This document shows, one piece after another, positions 33,187 through 41,844 of a DNA stretch of 64,000 nucleotides. A model generated the notes under the pieces. That model did no database searches and was not told the origin of the DNA. It saw only the letters and a program-made list of their open reading frames with translations. The position numbers and the translations under genes were made by a program. The stretch covers positions 372,001 to 436,000 of the forward strand of contig NZ_PEFL01000003.1 of NCBI RefSeq assembly GCF_002754475.1, read 5' to 3'. Each line of letters opens with the position of its first letter. The first letter of the stretch is position 1. Origin of the DNA: Comamonas sp. 26. GTDB taxonomy: Bacteria; Pseudomonadota; Gammaproteobacteria; Burkholderiales; Burkholderiaceae_C.

Positions 33187-34749
33187 TCAGTGCGGTTTTG
33201 ATTCCAATTCACGCAAACGAAAGCGCTGAATTTTTCCGGTGGCAGTCTTGGGAAGTTCGTCGACAAACTCGATAAAGCGTGGGTATTTGTAGGCAGCCAG
33301 ACGGTCTTTGACGAATGCCTTGAGTTCTGCCTCGCTGGTGCTGTGACCGGGTTTGCAGACCACATAGGATTTGGTCTTGGTCAAGCCTTGGGTATCGGTC
33401 ACACCGATGACTGCAGCCTCCAGCACGGCGGGGTGCAACTGCAGTGTGGACTCCACCTCGAAGGGCGAGACATAGATGCCGCTGACCTTGAGCATGTCGT
33501 CGCTGCGGCCCGCGTAGGTGTAGTAGCCATCGGCGTCGCGCACATATTTGTCGCCGCTCTTGAGCCATGCGCCCTGAAAGGTGTCGCGCGTCTTGTCGCG
33601 GTTGGCCCAGTACATCAGAGCTGCGCTGGGGCCTTTGATGAAAAGGTCGCCAATCTCGCCATCGGCAACGGGCTTTCCGTCTTCACCGCGCAGCTCAATC
33701 GCATAGCCAGGAACCGGCTTTCCGGTGCTGCCGTAGCGTATGTCGTCAGGCCGGTTGGAGATGAAGATATGCAGCATCTCGGTGGAGCCAATGCCATCCA
33801 CAATGTCTGCGCCAAAGTGGCTCTTGAAGCGCTGCGCAATCTCGGCCGGCAAGGCCTCGCCTGCTGATGAACACATGCGCAGGCTGACCTGCTCGCGCGC
33901 TGGCAAGGCCGGGTGAGCCAGCATGCCAGCAAAGCCTGTGGGTGCACCAAAAAACACCGTGGGCTGGTGCTGCGTCCAGCGTGCAAAAACGGCCTCTGGT
34001 GTGGGGCGTTCGGCCATCAGAACCACGCTTGCACCCACGCTTAAAGGGAAGGTCAGCGCGTTGCCAAGGCCGTAGGCAAAGTAAAGCTTTGCGGCAGAAA
34101 AACAGACATCGTTTTCTTTCAAGCCCAGTACCGGTTTGCCATACAGCTCGGCTGTCCAGTACGGGTTGGCGTGGGTGTGAACTGCGCCCTTGGGTTTTCC
34201 GGTGGAGCCTGATGAATACAGCCAGAAGCCGGGATCATCACCCATGGTTCTGGCCGCATGAGGCAGTGCCGTCTGCGGCGCCAGCCAGGGCTGCAGGGGC
34301 TCGAATGCGGGGGGCAGACCCTGCGGCGCTTCTTCAGCTCTGGCGACCCAGATGTGGTTGACTTCGTGTTGCGCTTGCTTGAGTGCCTGCTGCACTACTG
34401 GAACCAGAGCGCCATTGGTCAGAATGGCCTGCGCGCGGCAGTGCTCAAGCATGTAGGCATAGTCAGCCGGTGTGAGCAAGGTATTGACCGCAACCGGCAC
34501 CACGCCTGCGTACATGGCTCCTAAAAACGAGATGACCCACTCGCGCATATCGTGCATGACCAGCAGCACGCGCTCTTCGCGGTGAATGCCTGCGGCAAGC
34601 AGGCCATGGGCGATGCGGCGGGCTTGTTCCTGCAGCTGCGCATAGCTGAGCGTGCCTTGGTCATCGGTATAGGCAATCTTGTCAGCCCGGTCCTGATTGA
34701 GATCGAACAGATGCTGGGCGAGATTGAAGGGCTGGCTGAAATCAATCAT
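33187..34749 (-). CDS. bclA: benzoate-CoA ligase
   Basis: Adenylates benzoate and couples it to CoA, giving benzoyl-CoA, the substrate of BoxAB and the expected effector of BoxR. The 520 residues carry the phosphate loop YSSGSTGKPKGAVHTH (near 177-192), GAPTGFAGML (substrate pocket region), DGIGSTEMLHIF, and Lys506 in KTATGKIQRF for adenylation. It is 2 nt downstream of the boxD stop, with GGGAG 7 nt before ATG 34749, and so cotranscribed. Close relatives include ligases of other aromatic acids, but the box context makes benzoate the best choice. Confidence 0.93.
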   Translation of the reverse strand: MIDFSQPFNLAQHLFDLNQDRADKIAYTDDQGTLSYAQLQEQARRIAHGLLAAGIHREERVLLVMHDMREWVISFLGAMYAGVVPVAVNTLLTPADYAYMLEHCRAQAILTNGALVPVVQQALKQAQHEVNHIWVARAEEAPQGLPPAFEPLQPWLAPQTALPHAARTMGDDPGFWLYSSGSTGKPKGAVHTHANPYWTAELYGKPVLGLKENDVCFSAAKLYFAYGLGNALTFPLSVGASVVLMAERPTPEAVFARWTQHQPTVFFGAPTGFAGMLAHPALPAREQVSLRMCSSAGEALPAEIAQRFKSHFGADIVDGIGSTEMLHIFISNRPDDIRYGSTGKPVPGYAIELRGEDGKPVADGEIGDLFIKGPSAALMYWANRDKTRDTFQGAWLKSGDKYVRDADGYYTYAGRSDDMLKVSGIYVSPFEVESTLQLHPAVLEAAVIGVTDTQGLTKTKSYVVCKPGHSTSEAELKAFVKDRLAAYKYPRFIEFVDELPKTATGKIQRFRLRELESKPH

Positions 34750-34751
34750 GG

Positions 34752-36314
34752 TCAGACTCCCGTCGTTGCACTCAGTGCCTGCAGCACGCTGGGTGCGGCC
34801 TGCATGGCGCTTTTGCGGTGGTAGAAATCCAGTGCCCGTAAGCCGCCCAGCTCAGCACCGCCACCGGCGCGGCCCGGCCCGCCATGCATGGACTGGGGCA
34901 TGACATTGCCGTGGCCTGTATGCAGCTTGGCGACATCCGGCGTGACCACATGCACGCGGCCATGGCTGGCAGCCAGATCGGCGCTGGCTGAAGCCAGTGC
35001 CGCTGCATCTTCGCCATACAGCGAGCAGACCAGCGAACCCTGACCCCGATGTGCAAGCGCCATACCGTGCTCGAGGTCGCGGTAGGGCATGAGCGTGGCT
35101 ACAGGGCCAAAAACTTCCATGTCATGCACCAGCGCGCAGCCGTCGGGGTTTTGTGTGCCCAGCAGCACGGGCTGGGCGCAGGCGGCAATCATGGGATCGG
35201 CATCGACCAATGCATTGGCTCTGCCGTCATACAGTGCGGTGGTGTGGGCCAGTAACTGGCTCAGCCCTTGCTGCACGCTGTCGTACTGCGCACGGCTGAC
35301 GAGCGAGCCCATGCGTACTGCTTCATTGCGCGGGTTGCCCACGGTGACTTTGGCAAGCTGCGCGGCGATGGCCTGCGCCACTTCGTCATACAGATTTTGC
35401 GGCACCAGAATGCGCCGTATGGCCGTGCATTTCTGACCTGATTTGACGGTCATTTCACGGGCCGCTTCACGCGCCAGCAGGGTCACGGCCTCGCTGCCGG
35501 CGGCGTGGCCGGGCAGCAGCAGTGCGCTGTTCAGGCTATCGGCTTCGATATTGCAGCGCACCGAATGGCGGGTGATGGCGTTGTGGCTGCGAATGGTGGC
35601 TGCGGTGTCGGCAGACCCGGTGAACGACACCACATCCATGGGCTGCAGCTGATCCATGAGTCCGGCAGCGCTGCCGCAGATGATGGACAAAGCGCCCGGT
35701 GGCAGCACGCCCGCATCGATCACATCCTTGACCATGCGTTGCGTGAGCCAGGCTGTGGCCGTGGCGGGTTTGATGATGATGGGCACGCCCGAGAGCAGAG
35801 CCGGGGCCGCTTTTTCCCACAGCCCCCAACCGGGGAAATTGAAGGCGTTGATGAACAGCGCCACGCCGCGCGTGGGCACCTGAATATGCAGGGACTGAAA
35901 CGCCCCCTCTTTGGCCAGCGCCACGGCTGCGCCATCGCTCAGGTGCTTGGCATTGCCTAGCGCTGCGCCCCACTTGGCGTACTGGCCCAGCGTGTAGATT
36001 CCGCCATCCACATCGACGGCAGTGTCGTTCTTCACGGTGCCGCTGTTGGCGGTGGAAATTTCGTAATACGCATCGCGGTGGGCTTGCAGTACGGCGGCAA
36101 CATCGGCCAGCAACTGGGCGCGCTGGGCATAGCTCATCGCCCGCAGAGCCCTGCCGCCCGTGTCACGAGCAAAGGCAAAGGCTGCGTGCAGATCAAGCCC
36201 GGTGGCATCGATGCGAACCAGCTCGGTGCCCAGAACCGGGTCCAGCAAGCGGTGGCCCGAGCCAGTGCCGGTTTGCCAGCGCCGGGCAACATGGTTGGCA
36301 AGTAGCTCGGTCAT
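34752..36314 (-). CDS. boxD: 3,4-dehydroadipyl-CoA semialdehyde dehydrogenase BoxD
   Basis: NADP-dependent aldehyde dehydrogenase that oxidises the BoxC product to 3,4-dehydroadipyl-CoA, leading to beta-oxidation. 520 residues. The catalytic residues are visible: Cys296 in KSGQKCTAIRR and Glu257 in CNIEADSLNSA, with FINAFNFPGWGLWEK (155-169) in the cofactor-binding region. I chose ATG 36314 because the protein then begins MTELLANHVARRW as in homologues; the open frame reaches back to 36431. A 16-codon ORF with a good ribosome-binding site ends in an ATGA overlap with this start. It heads a transcript with the ligase and probably the transporter, and its own promoter is well formed. Confidence 0.94.
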   Translation of the reverse strand: MTELLANHVARRWQTGTGSGHRLLDPVLGTELVRIDATGLDLHAAFAFARDTGGRALRAMSYAQRAQLLADVAAVLQAHRDAYYEISTANSGTVKNDTAVDVDGGIYTLGQYAKWGAALGNAKHLSDGAAVALAKEGAFQSLHIQVPTRGVALFINAFNFPGWGLWEKAAPALLSGVPIIIKPATATAWLTQRMVKDVIDAGVLPPGALSIICGSAAGLMDQLQPMDVVSFTGSADTAATIRSHNAITRHSVRCNIEADSLNSALLLPGHAAGSEAVTLLAREAAREMTVKSGQKCTAIRRILVPQNLYDEVAQAIAAQLAKVTVGNPRNEAVRMGSLVSRAQYDSVQQGLSQLLAHTTALYDGRANALVDADPMIAACAQPVLLGTQNPDGCALVHDMEVFGPVATLMPYRDLEHGMALAHRGQGSLVCSLYGEDAAALASASADLAASHGRVHVVTPDVAKLHTGHGNVMPQSMHGGPGRAGGGAELGGLRALDFYHRKSAMQAAPSVLQALSATTGV

Positions 36315-36361
36315 TTGCTCACCCCTTGGGTGGCAAATATGCGGGTCGTGAGGGCGGCCAT
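36311..36361 (-). CDS. putative 16-residue leader peptide coupled to boxD
   Basis: ATG at 36361-36359 with AGGAG 7 nt upstream, product MAALTTRIFATQGVSK. Its TGA stop overlaps the boxD ATG in the form ATGA. boxD itself has only a GGGG-type ribosome-binding site inside this ORF, so translation of the leader would help boxD translation. Whether a stable peptide is made is unknown. No amino-acid-rich attenuation signal is seen. Confidence 0.5.
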   Translation of the reverse strand: MAALTTRIFATQGVSK

Positions 36362-36413
36362 AGGTGTCTCCTGAAGTGCGGCTTTGAGCTGCATCTAGTC
36401 TTCGATGAAACAT

Positions 36414-36425
36414 GCAATATTGTGC
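36414..36425. promoter_or_regulatory. putative BoxR operator, start-site-proximal for boxD
   Basis: GCAATATTGTGC, with T directly before it (TGCA-N6-TGC). It falls at about +4 to +15 of the proposed boxD transcript. BzdR/BoxR-type regulators are known to bind TGCA-containing repeats. Confidence 0.6.
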
Positions 36426-36435
36426 GTGCATTCAA

Positions 36436-36464
36436 AAGATAAATACGGGACAATTCAGTGTCAA
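36436..36464 (-). promoter_or_regulatory. strong putative sigma-70 promoter of boxD-bclA
   Basis: On the minus strand TTGACA (36464-36459), exactly 17 nt, TATCTT (36441-36436). The expected start is near 36429. It lies between two GCA-N6-TGC sites. Confidence 0.75.
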
Positions 36465-36476
36465 GCAATATATTGC
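36465..36476. promoter_or_regulatory. putative BoxR operator next to the boxD -35, in the boxR leader
   Basis: GCAATATATTGC is a perfect palindrome that abuts the boxD -35 and lies 53 nt before the boxR start codon, so it can serve both genes. Its centre is 51 nt (about five turns) from the other operator. Confidence 0.65.
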
Positions 36477-36528
36477 ATGTATGGCGTTAACCCCGACTGT
36501 TTATCATTCACCCCCTCTGAGGAGCTTT

Positions 36529-37431
36529 ATGGATCAGTTAGTGACGGCACCAGAACTGGATATGCAAGAGGCCGAAGCAGGCAAGAGTGCGCTGCTGCAG
36601 GCGCTGGGTGAGCGGGTGCGCAATCTGCGCGCCAGCCGTGGTTTGACGCGCCGTGGGCTGGCGTCTGCCGCCGGGGTGTCGGAGCGCCATCTGGCCAATC
36701 TGGAATACGGCACGGGCAATGTCTCCATCCTGGTGCTGCAGCAGATTGCACAAGCCTTGCGTTGCAGCATGGCCGAGTTGCTGGGCGATGTAACCACCTC
36801 CAGCGCCGAATGGCTGCTGCTGCGTGAGCTGCTCGAAGGCCGCAGCGAAGCCGATCTGCAGCGCGTGCGACTTGCGGCGGGCGAGATTCTGGGTACGGCA
36901 CCTAGCGGTGATCCGCATCGCGGCACCCGCATTGCATTGATCGGTTTGCGCGGTGCAGGCAAGTCCACGCTGGGACGCATGCTGGCCGATCAGCTGAACG
37001 TGCCATTTCTGGAGCTGAACCAGGAAATTGAGCGCGTAGCTGGTTGCAGCGTGCGCGAGATTTATGACCTCTACGGGGCTGGTGCCTATCGACGTTATGA
37101 GCGCCGTGCGCTTGAAGAAGCCGTGCAGATTTACAGCGATGTGGTGATCGCCACCCCGGGCGGCATCGTGTCAGACCCTGCGACCTTCAACGAGCTGCTC
37201 AGCCACTGCACCACCGTGTGGCTACAGGCCCAGCCCGAGGAGCATATGAGCCGTGTGGTGGAGCAGGGCGACACGCGCCCCATGGCCGCCAACCCTGAGG
37301 CCATGGACGATTTGCGCCGCATTTTGCAGGGTCGCGCGGCCTTTTATTCCAAGGCCGACCATCTGCTCGATACCAGCGGAAAGAGCCTGCAGCAAAGCTT
37401 TAAACAGCTGAAGTCTCTGGTGGTGCAGTGA
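36529..37431 (+). CDS. boxR: benzoyl-CoA-responsive transcriptional regulator BoxR (BzdR type)
   Basis: 300 residues with two domains. Residues 25-85 are an HTH of the XRE/lambda-repressor class (GERVRNLRASRGLTRRGL, GVSERHLANLEYG). Residues about 130-295 are a shikimate-kinase-like fold with Walker A GLRGAGKST (139-147), which in this family binds benzoyl-CoA rather than shikimate. The protein should repress box promoters and release them on benzoyl-CoA. GAGGAG 4 nt before ATG 36529 fixes the start; the frame is open back to 36412, but that part overlaps the operators and lacks homology. It is divergent from boxD, and its stop is 6 nt from the convergent AidB-like gene. Confidence 0.92.
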   Translation: MDQLVTAPELDMQEAEAGKSALLQALGERVRNLRASRGLTRRGLASAAGVSERHLANLEYGTGNVSILVLQQIAQALRCSMAELLGDVTTSSAEWLLLRELLEGRSEADLQRVRLAAGEILGTAPSGDPHRGTRIALIGLRGAGKSTLGRMLADQLNVPFLELNQEIERVAGCSVREIYDLYGAGAYRRYERRALEEAVQIYSDVVIATPGGIVSDPATFNELLSHCTTVWLQAQPEEHMSRVVEQGDTRPMAANPEAMDDLRRILQGRAAFYSKADHLLDTSGKSLQQSFKQLKSLVVQ

Positions 37432-37437
37432 CGCGTT

Positions 37438-39114
37438 TCAGGCGGGCAGCGCGCGCTGCAATATCGCCGAGAGATCAAGCGCTGCCGAGTTGAAGGCACC
37501 AACCACCATCGCCCCGCTTTGCTCGCCCAGGCGGGTGTGGATAAAGCCATCGGCCATATAGCCGGGCGCATGTTTGCGTAGCAGGCAGGCCTGAGCCAGC
37601 AGAGCCAGGTCTTGCACCAGTCTGCGAGCCTGCGGCTCCAGCGCATCTGGCGCGGCAGACAGGCGCTGAGCCAGCGACTGAGCCAGCCGCGTCAGCGTGG
37701 GTTCCCCAGCTGCCATGTAGACGAGGTCCTGCAGCAGCAGGCGTGTGGCATCAGGATCGCGGCCCATGGCGCGCAGCACATCAAGGCACATCACGTTGCC
37801 CGATCCTTCCCAGATGGAGTTGACCGGCGCTTCGCGGAACAGGCGCGAGACAATGCTTTCCTGCACATAGCCGTTGCCGCCAAAAACCTCCATGGCTTCG
37901 CCCGTGATTTCGACCGAGCGTTTGCAGACCCAGAACTTGGCGGCAGGCGTCATGATGCGCTTCCAGGCACGGGCCAGCAGGTCGCCTTCGGCCTCGCGTT
38001 CATAGGCCTGCGCCAGATGCATTCCCAGTTGCATGGATGCTTCGCTTTCGAGAGCTAGATCCGCAAGTACACAGCGCATCAGAGGCTGATTTGAGAGTGT
38101 TTTTCCGAAGGCCGAGCGCTGGCGCGCATAGGCAATCGATTGCACGGTGGCGGTACGCAAAATGGCTGCGCTGCCCAGCACGCAGTTCAGCCGCGTGTAA
38201 CTGGCCATCTCGATGATGGTGGGAATGCCCCTGCCTTCCTCACCCATGAGGATGCCCCAGGCGTCTTGTAGTTCTACCTCGGAGCTGGAGTTGCTGCGGT
38301 TGCCCACCTTGTCTTTGAGGCGCTGAACGCGCACCTGGTTCTTGCTGCCATCAGGCCGCCAGCGCGGCACAAAAAAGCAGGCGTGGCCGCCTGGCTCGCC
38401 ATTGGGCGCAGCCATGCGCGCCACAACCAGGTGGGCATCGCACATGGGGGCCGAAAAAAACCATTTGTGGCCTCGCAGCAGATATTCGCCACCGCGTCCG
38501 CCTTCATGCACAGGGCGGGCCAGCGTGGTGTTGGCGCGTACGTCGGAGCCGCCCTGTTTTTCTGTCATGCCCATGCCTATCCAGATGGATTTTTTCTGGC
38601 TCAAAGGTACATCGCGGGCATCGTATTCATGGCTGTAAAGCTTGCTCTGCAACTGGCTCCAGAGCTGCGGCTCTTTTTGCAGCACAGGGATGGCTGCTGT
38701 GGTCATGGTGGCGGGGCATAGCGTGCCTTGCTCAACCTGCCCATGCAGATAAAAGCCTGCGGCCCATGCGCTCCAGCGGCCTTTATCAGCGCTCTCAAAC
38801 GGCAGCGAGATCAGGCCTTGTTCGCGGTACAGCGCCATCAGGCTGTGCCAGCTGGGGTGGAATTCCACGGCGTCCAGCACGCGACCGCGTGCATCAAAGC
38901 GCTGTAGCTCTGGGGTGTGGCGGTTGGCCAGCTCGGCATGCTCCCAATTGGCCTTCTGGCCAAGCTGCTGGGAAAAACGGTCTAGTGCTGGCGTAAAGGC
39001 CTGCGCCTGCTGGCGTTGCAGCGCTTCTTGCAAGGCCATATCGGACTGAAGCAGGTTGATGTCGGTCAGCTCATCAACCTGATTGAAAACGTCATGGGTA
39101 TCCAGGGCTTGCAT
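37438..39114 (-). CDS. acyl-CoA dehydrogenase family protein, AidB-like
   Basis: 558 residues. It has the AidB architecture: long N-terminal domain, flavin-binding acyl-CoA dehydrogenase core (GMTEKQGGSDVRANTT, RHKWFF-like GHKWFFSAP) and the C-terminal RLFREAPVNSIWEGSGNVMCLDVLRA, with the Glu of IWEGSGNV at the active-site position of AidB. E. coli AidB is an FAD protein linked to protection from alkylating agents, and some homologues are isovaleryl-CoA dehydrogenases. Which applies cannot be told. Convergent with boxR; no operon partner. Confidence 0.87.
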   Translation of the reverse strand: MQALDTHDVFNQVDELTDINLLQSDMALQEALQRQQAQAFTPALDRFSQQLGQKANWEHAELANRHTPELQRFDARGRVLDAVEFHPSWHSLMALYREQGLISLPFESADKGRWSAWAAGFYLHGQVEQGTLCPATMTTAAIPVLQKEPQLWSQLQSKLYSHEYDARDVPLSQKKSIWIGMGMTEKQGGSDVRANTTLARPVHEGGRGGEYLLRGHKWFFSAPMCDAHLVVARMAAPNGEPGGHACFFVPRWRPDGSKNQVRVQRLKDKVGNRSNSSSEVELQDAWGILMGEEGRGIPTIIEMASYTRLNCVLGSAAILRTATVQSIAYARQRSAFGKTLSNQPLMRCVLADLALESEASMQLGMHLAQAYEREAEGDLLARAWKRIMTPAAKFWVCKRSVEITGEAMEVFGGNGYVQESIVSRLFREAPVNSIWEGSGNVMCLDVLRAMGRDPDATRLLLQDLVYMAAGEPTLTRLAQSLAQRLSAAPDALEPQARRLVQDLALLAQACLLRKHAPGYMADGFIHTRLGEQSGAMVVGAFNSAALDLSAILQRALPA

Positions 39115-39189
39115 GCAGAACCTCCGGTGGCAACAAACGACTATAGAGCGACTGCATGCGCTGGGGAAAGCGGGTTTTCAGCGCTGCAC

Positions 39190-40023
39190 TTATCGCTTGC
39201 GCGCCTGCTCGTACAGGCCCATGACGCGCGGCACATTGCCTTCGAGCTGGCGAATGCGGCTGGGGCCCGTGGGGTGGGTGGAGAGAAAGCCTATGCCGCC
39301 TTCGCCCGTGGCTTCACCCATCTTGCGCCACAGGCTCACGGCGGCCTGCGGGTTGTAGCCCGCACGGGCGGCCAGCTCAAGGCCCACCAGGTCGGCATCG
39401 CTTTCATCGTTGCGGCTGAACTTGAGGCTCAGTAACTGCCCGCCAAGGCGCGCTGCCGTGCTGCCAATATCGCCCAGACCCAGTAGCTGCGCACCCAGTG
39501 ATATGCCAATGCTGGTGGCCTGATTTTTGGCCAGTTGCTCACGCGAATGCTCGCGCAGCGCATGTGCCATTTCATGGCCCATGATCATGGCGATTTCATC
39601 GTCCGTCAGCTTGAGCTGGTCGATGATGCCGGTGTAGAAAGCGATCTTGCCGCCGGGCATGCAAAACGCATTGATCTGCTTGCTGGCGATGAGGTTGACC
39701 TCCCATTTCCATTGGCTGGCGCGTGGGTTCCATTGCGCCGCGTATGGGATGAGGCGCTGTGCAATGGTGCGAATGCGCTGCAACTGGGCGTTGTTGCCGT
39801 CTGCCAGTGCTCCTTTAGCCTTGGCTTGCTGCAGCAGCTCCTGGTACTGCTGCGCGGCTGAGTTTTCAAGCGTTTCTGCCGGTACCAGCTGGCGCATCAC
39901 CGATGCCTTACCTACATCGACCTGAGCCTGCGCAGGCGCGTGCATCAGCGCGGCGCAGGCAAGGGCCACCAGCAGAGAGTGGCGAGTGGCGTACCGGCGC
40001 AGGAGGGAAGTGGTGGCATGCAT
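39190..40023 (-). CDS. secreted M48-family zinc metalloprotease
   Basis: 277 residues. A signal peptide (SLLVALACAALMHAPAQA) should be cut before Gln34. The zinc motif H-E-M-A-H (His150, Glu151, His154) with the third ligand in NDESDADLVGLELAARAG (Glu near 200) is the M48 pattern, and CMPGGKIAFYTGI is the family segment before it. Homologues (BepA/LoiP-like) degrade or help assemble outer membrane proteins. It lacks the TPR domain of BepA. ATG 40023 is chosen; a TTG at 40032 is possible. Probably periplasmic. Confidence 0.9.
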   Translation of the reverse strand: MHATTSLLRRYATRHSLLVALACAALMHAPAQAQVDVGKASVMRQLVPAETLENSAAQQYQELLQQAKAKGALADGNNAQLQRIRTIAQRLIPYAAQWNPRASQWKWEVNLIASKQINAFCMPGGKIAFYTGIIDQLKLTDDEIAMIMGHEMAHALREHSREQLAKNQATSIGISLGAQLLGLGDIGSTAARLGGQLLSLKFSRNDESDADLVGLELAARAGYNPQAAVSLWRKMGEATGEGGIGFLSTHPTGPSRIRQLEGNVPRVMGLYEQARKR

Positions 40024-40060
40024 AAGCGCCAAGTCTATGCGAGCCGTAGCAGGCCAGAGG

Positions 40061-40978
40061 TCAGACGGCTTCTGCAGACTTTCTCTCCGCCTGCACTACC
40101 AGCCACAGGCCTCCAATCACGCCCAGCAGGCCGAACACCGACCACCATGCAGGGCGCTCACCCACGATCAGCAGCGACAGCGCAAAGGCCGTAATGGGCT
40201 CTGCCTTGCTGAGTGCCACGCCAGTAGCTGCAGACATGCCGCGTAAACCCACGGAGAACAGCAGATAGGCCACACCTGTCGCTACGATGCCCAGATAGAT
40301 CACGACGGCCCAGCCGCTGGTGCTGATTTGTAGCGGGCCACCCAGCCATGAGGCAAACGGCAGCGACAGCAGCGCGGCGCAGCCAAACACCCAGGCGTTG
40401 ACTGTGGCCACACGCGCCTGCATGACCAGCGCCTGATTGACCAGTGCATAGGCCGCATAAGAAAGCCCCGCCAGCAGGCATAGCGCCATGCCTACCCATG
40501 GCAGGTGTTGCCTGTCCGCCGTGGCCAGCGCCATGACAATGCCGCCGCCCACGCCTATGCAGGTTCCCAGCCACCACTGCGGGCTGGGCATGCGCTTTTG
40601 CACCACAGCCTGCATCAGTCCCGCCCAGAAGGGGCCGCTGCCAATGGCCAGTGCGGTACCCAGGGCTACGCCACTGGCTTTGATGCCTGCAAAAAAGCTC
40701 AGGTTGTAGAGCGCCATACACAGCCCGCAAAATACTAGGCGACCCCAGTGCAGGGGGGATGATCGGTGGCCTTTGTCCATCACCAAAGCCAGCGCTATAA
40801 AAAACAGCGCTGCCATCATCATGCGCAGCCCACCGACCCAATAGGGCGATAGCTGTGCCGGTGCAAAGTGCTGTGCTGTGCCCGTGGTGCCCCAGAGCAT
40901 GGCGGCGGCCAGCACCAGGCCCACAGGCCCTAATGAGGCGGTGGCGGAGTGGAGAGAAAGAGTGGTGGGGGAGGACAT
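40061..40978 (-). CDS. EamA/DMT-family transporter
   Basis: 305 residues with ten hydrophobic segments in two EamA repeats (LAAAMLWGTTGTAQHF near 23-38; AKEPITAF-like KAEPITAFALSLLIVGERP near 260). Drug/metabolite transporters of this class usually export amino acids or related metabolites; the substrate is not predictable. It lies 37 nt upstream of the M48 gene on the same strand. Confidence 0.88.
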   Translation of the reverse strand: MSSPTTLSLHSATASLGPVGLVLAAAMLWGTTGTAQHFAPAQLSPYWVGGLRMMMAALFFIALALVMDKGHRSSPLHWGRLVFCGLCMALYNLSFFAGIKASGVALGTALAIGSGPFWAGLMQAVVQKRMPSPQWWLGTCIGVGGGIVMALATADRQHLPWVGMALCLLAGLSYAAYALVNQALVMQARVATVNAWVFGCAALLSLPFASWLGGPLQISTSGWAVVIYLGIVATGVAYLLFSVGLRGMSAATGVALSKAEPITAFALSLLIVGERPAWWSVFGLLGVIGGLWLVVQAERKSAEAV

Positions 40979-41047
40979 GAGAGAGTCATCATGCGTCGTA
41001 GCAAGCGTGGCAACTATCGAGGAACGCTTGTGGTGTTGGGGGCGGAG

Positions 41048-41743
41048 TCAGCGCTGCTCACGCAGCTGGCGCGACGTCACGCCACGCTCGCGCCGCAGAG
41101 CGTAGACCAATGCGCTGGCCGATGCATAGCCACAGCGCAGCGCCGTGGCCTCCAGCGCAGCGCCTTGCTTGAGTTGCTGCACTGCCGCATCAAGGCGCAG
41201 GCCGCGCAGCCAGTTTTGCGGTGTGTGGCCTGTCAGTTCTACAAAGCGGGCATGGAACTGGGCCACGCTCAAATGCATCAAGGCTGCCAGTCGCGCAGTG
41301 GGCCAGTTTTCATGCAATGTGGCCTGCACTTGGTATTGCAAGCATTGCAAGTCCAGCCCGCGGCGTTGCAGCAGCGTTGGGGCTTGCAGCACCAGCGCCA
41401 TTTGTGCAGCGGCAGACAGGCTGGACTGGGGATAGCGCAGCGGCGGCGGTACGGCAAAGCGGCGCAGCTTATCGAGTCCATGCGCCACGGGGGCATCAAT
41501 TACCAGTATCTGAGTTTGCGGCTGCGCCAGATAACCATGGTCGGTGCCCGCAGGGATGACCATGCCGCAGGCGCTGTCGACAAAGGTTGGCCTGCCAGCT
41601 ACCTCCAGTTCCATGCGGCCTTGCAGTGCAAACAGAATCTGCGCATAGCCATGGGCATGGGCCTGATGCTCGCCGTGATAGCTGCGCACCGAGGCCTGTG
41701 CTTGATCAAGCACAGGTCGTAGAGGTGCGGTGTCACGGCTCAT
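41048..41743 (-). CDS. AraC-family transcriptional regulator
   Basis: 231 residues from ATG 41743. The N-terminal half is a cupin-like sensor (HQAHAHGYAQILFALQGRMELEV); the C-terminal half is the double HTH domain (LAALMHLSVAQFHARFVELTGH and ALEATALRCGYASASALVYALRRERG). It is divergent from the AmpG-like transporter gene by 101 nt and may regulate it or the EamA gene. No good ribosome-binding site supports the start; an in-frame start at 41866 would overlap the transporter gene's 5' end and is less likely. Confidence 0.85.
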   Translation of the reverse strand: MSRDTAPLRPVLDQAQASVRSYHGEHQAHAHGYAQILFALQGRMELEVAGRPTFVDSACGMVIPAGTDHGYLAQPQTQILVIDAPVAHGLDKLRRFAVPPPLRYPQSSLSAAAQMALVLQAPTLLQRRGLDLQCLQYQVQATLHENWPTARLAALMHLSVAQFHARFVELTGHTPQNWLRGLRLDAAVQQLKQGAALEATALRCGYASASALVYALRRERGVTSRQLREQR

Positions 41744-41844
41744 GGGTAAATCTTGCTTACAGAAGGAGGGCAGGCTCGCCGATGGTAGCTTCTGCCCCTG
41801 CGCACGGGCAACCGATAATGCCCACAGCCTTAAAGAATCAGACC

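Noticed and set aside
36412..36528. Extended N-terminus for BoxR
   Set aside because: It would overlap both operators and lacks similarity; GAGGAG directly before ATG 36529 marks the true start.
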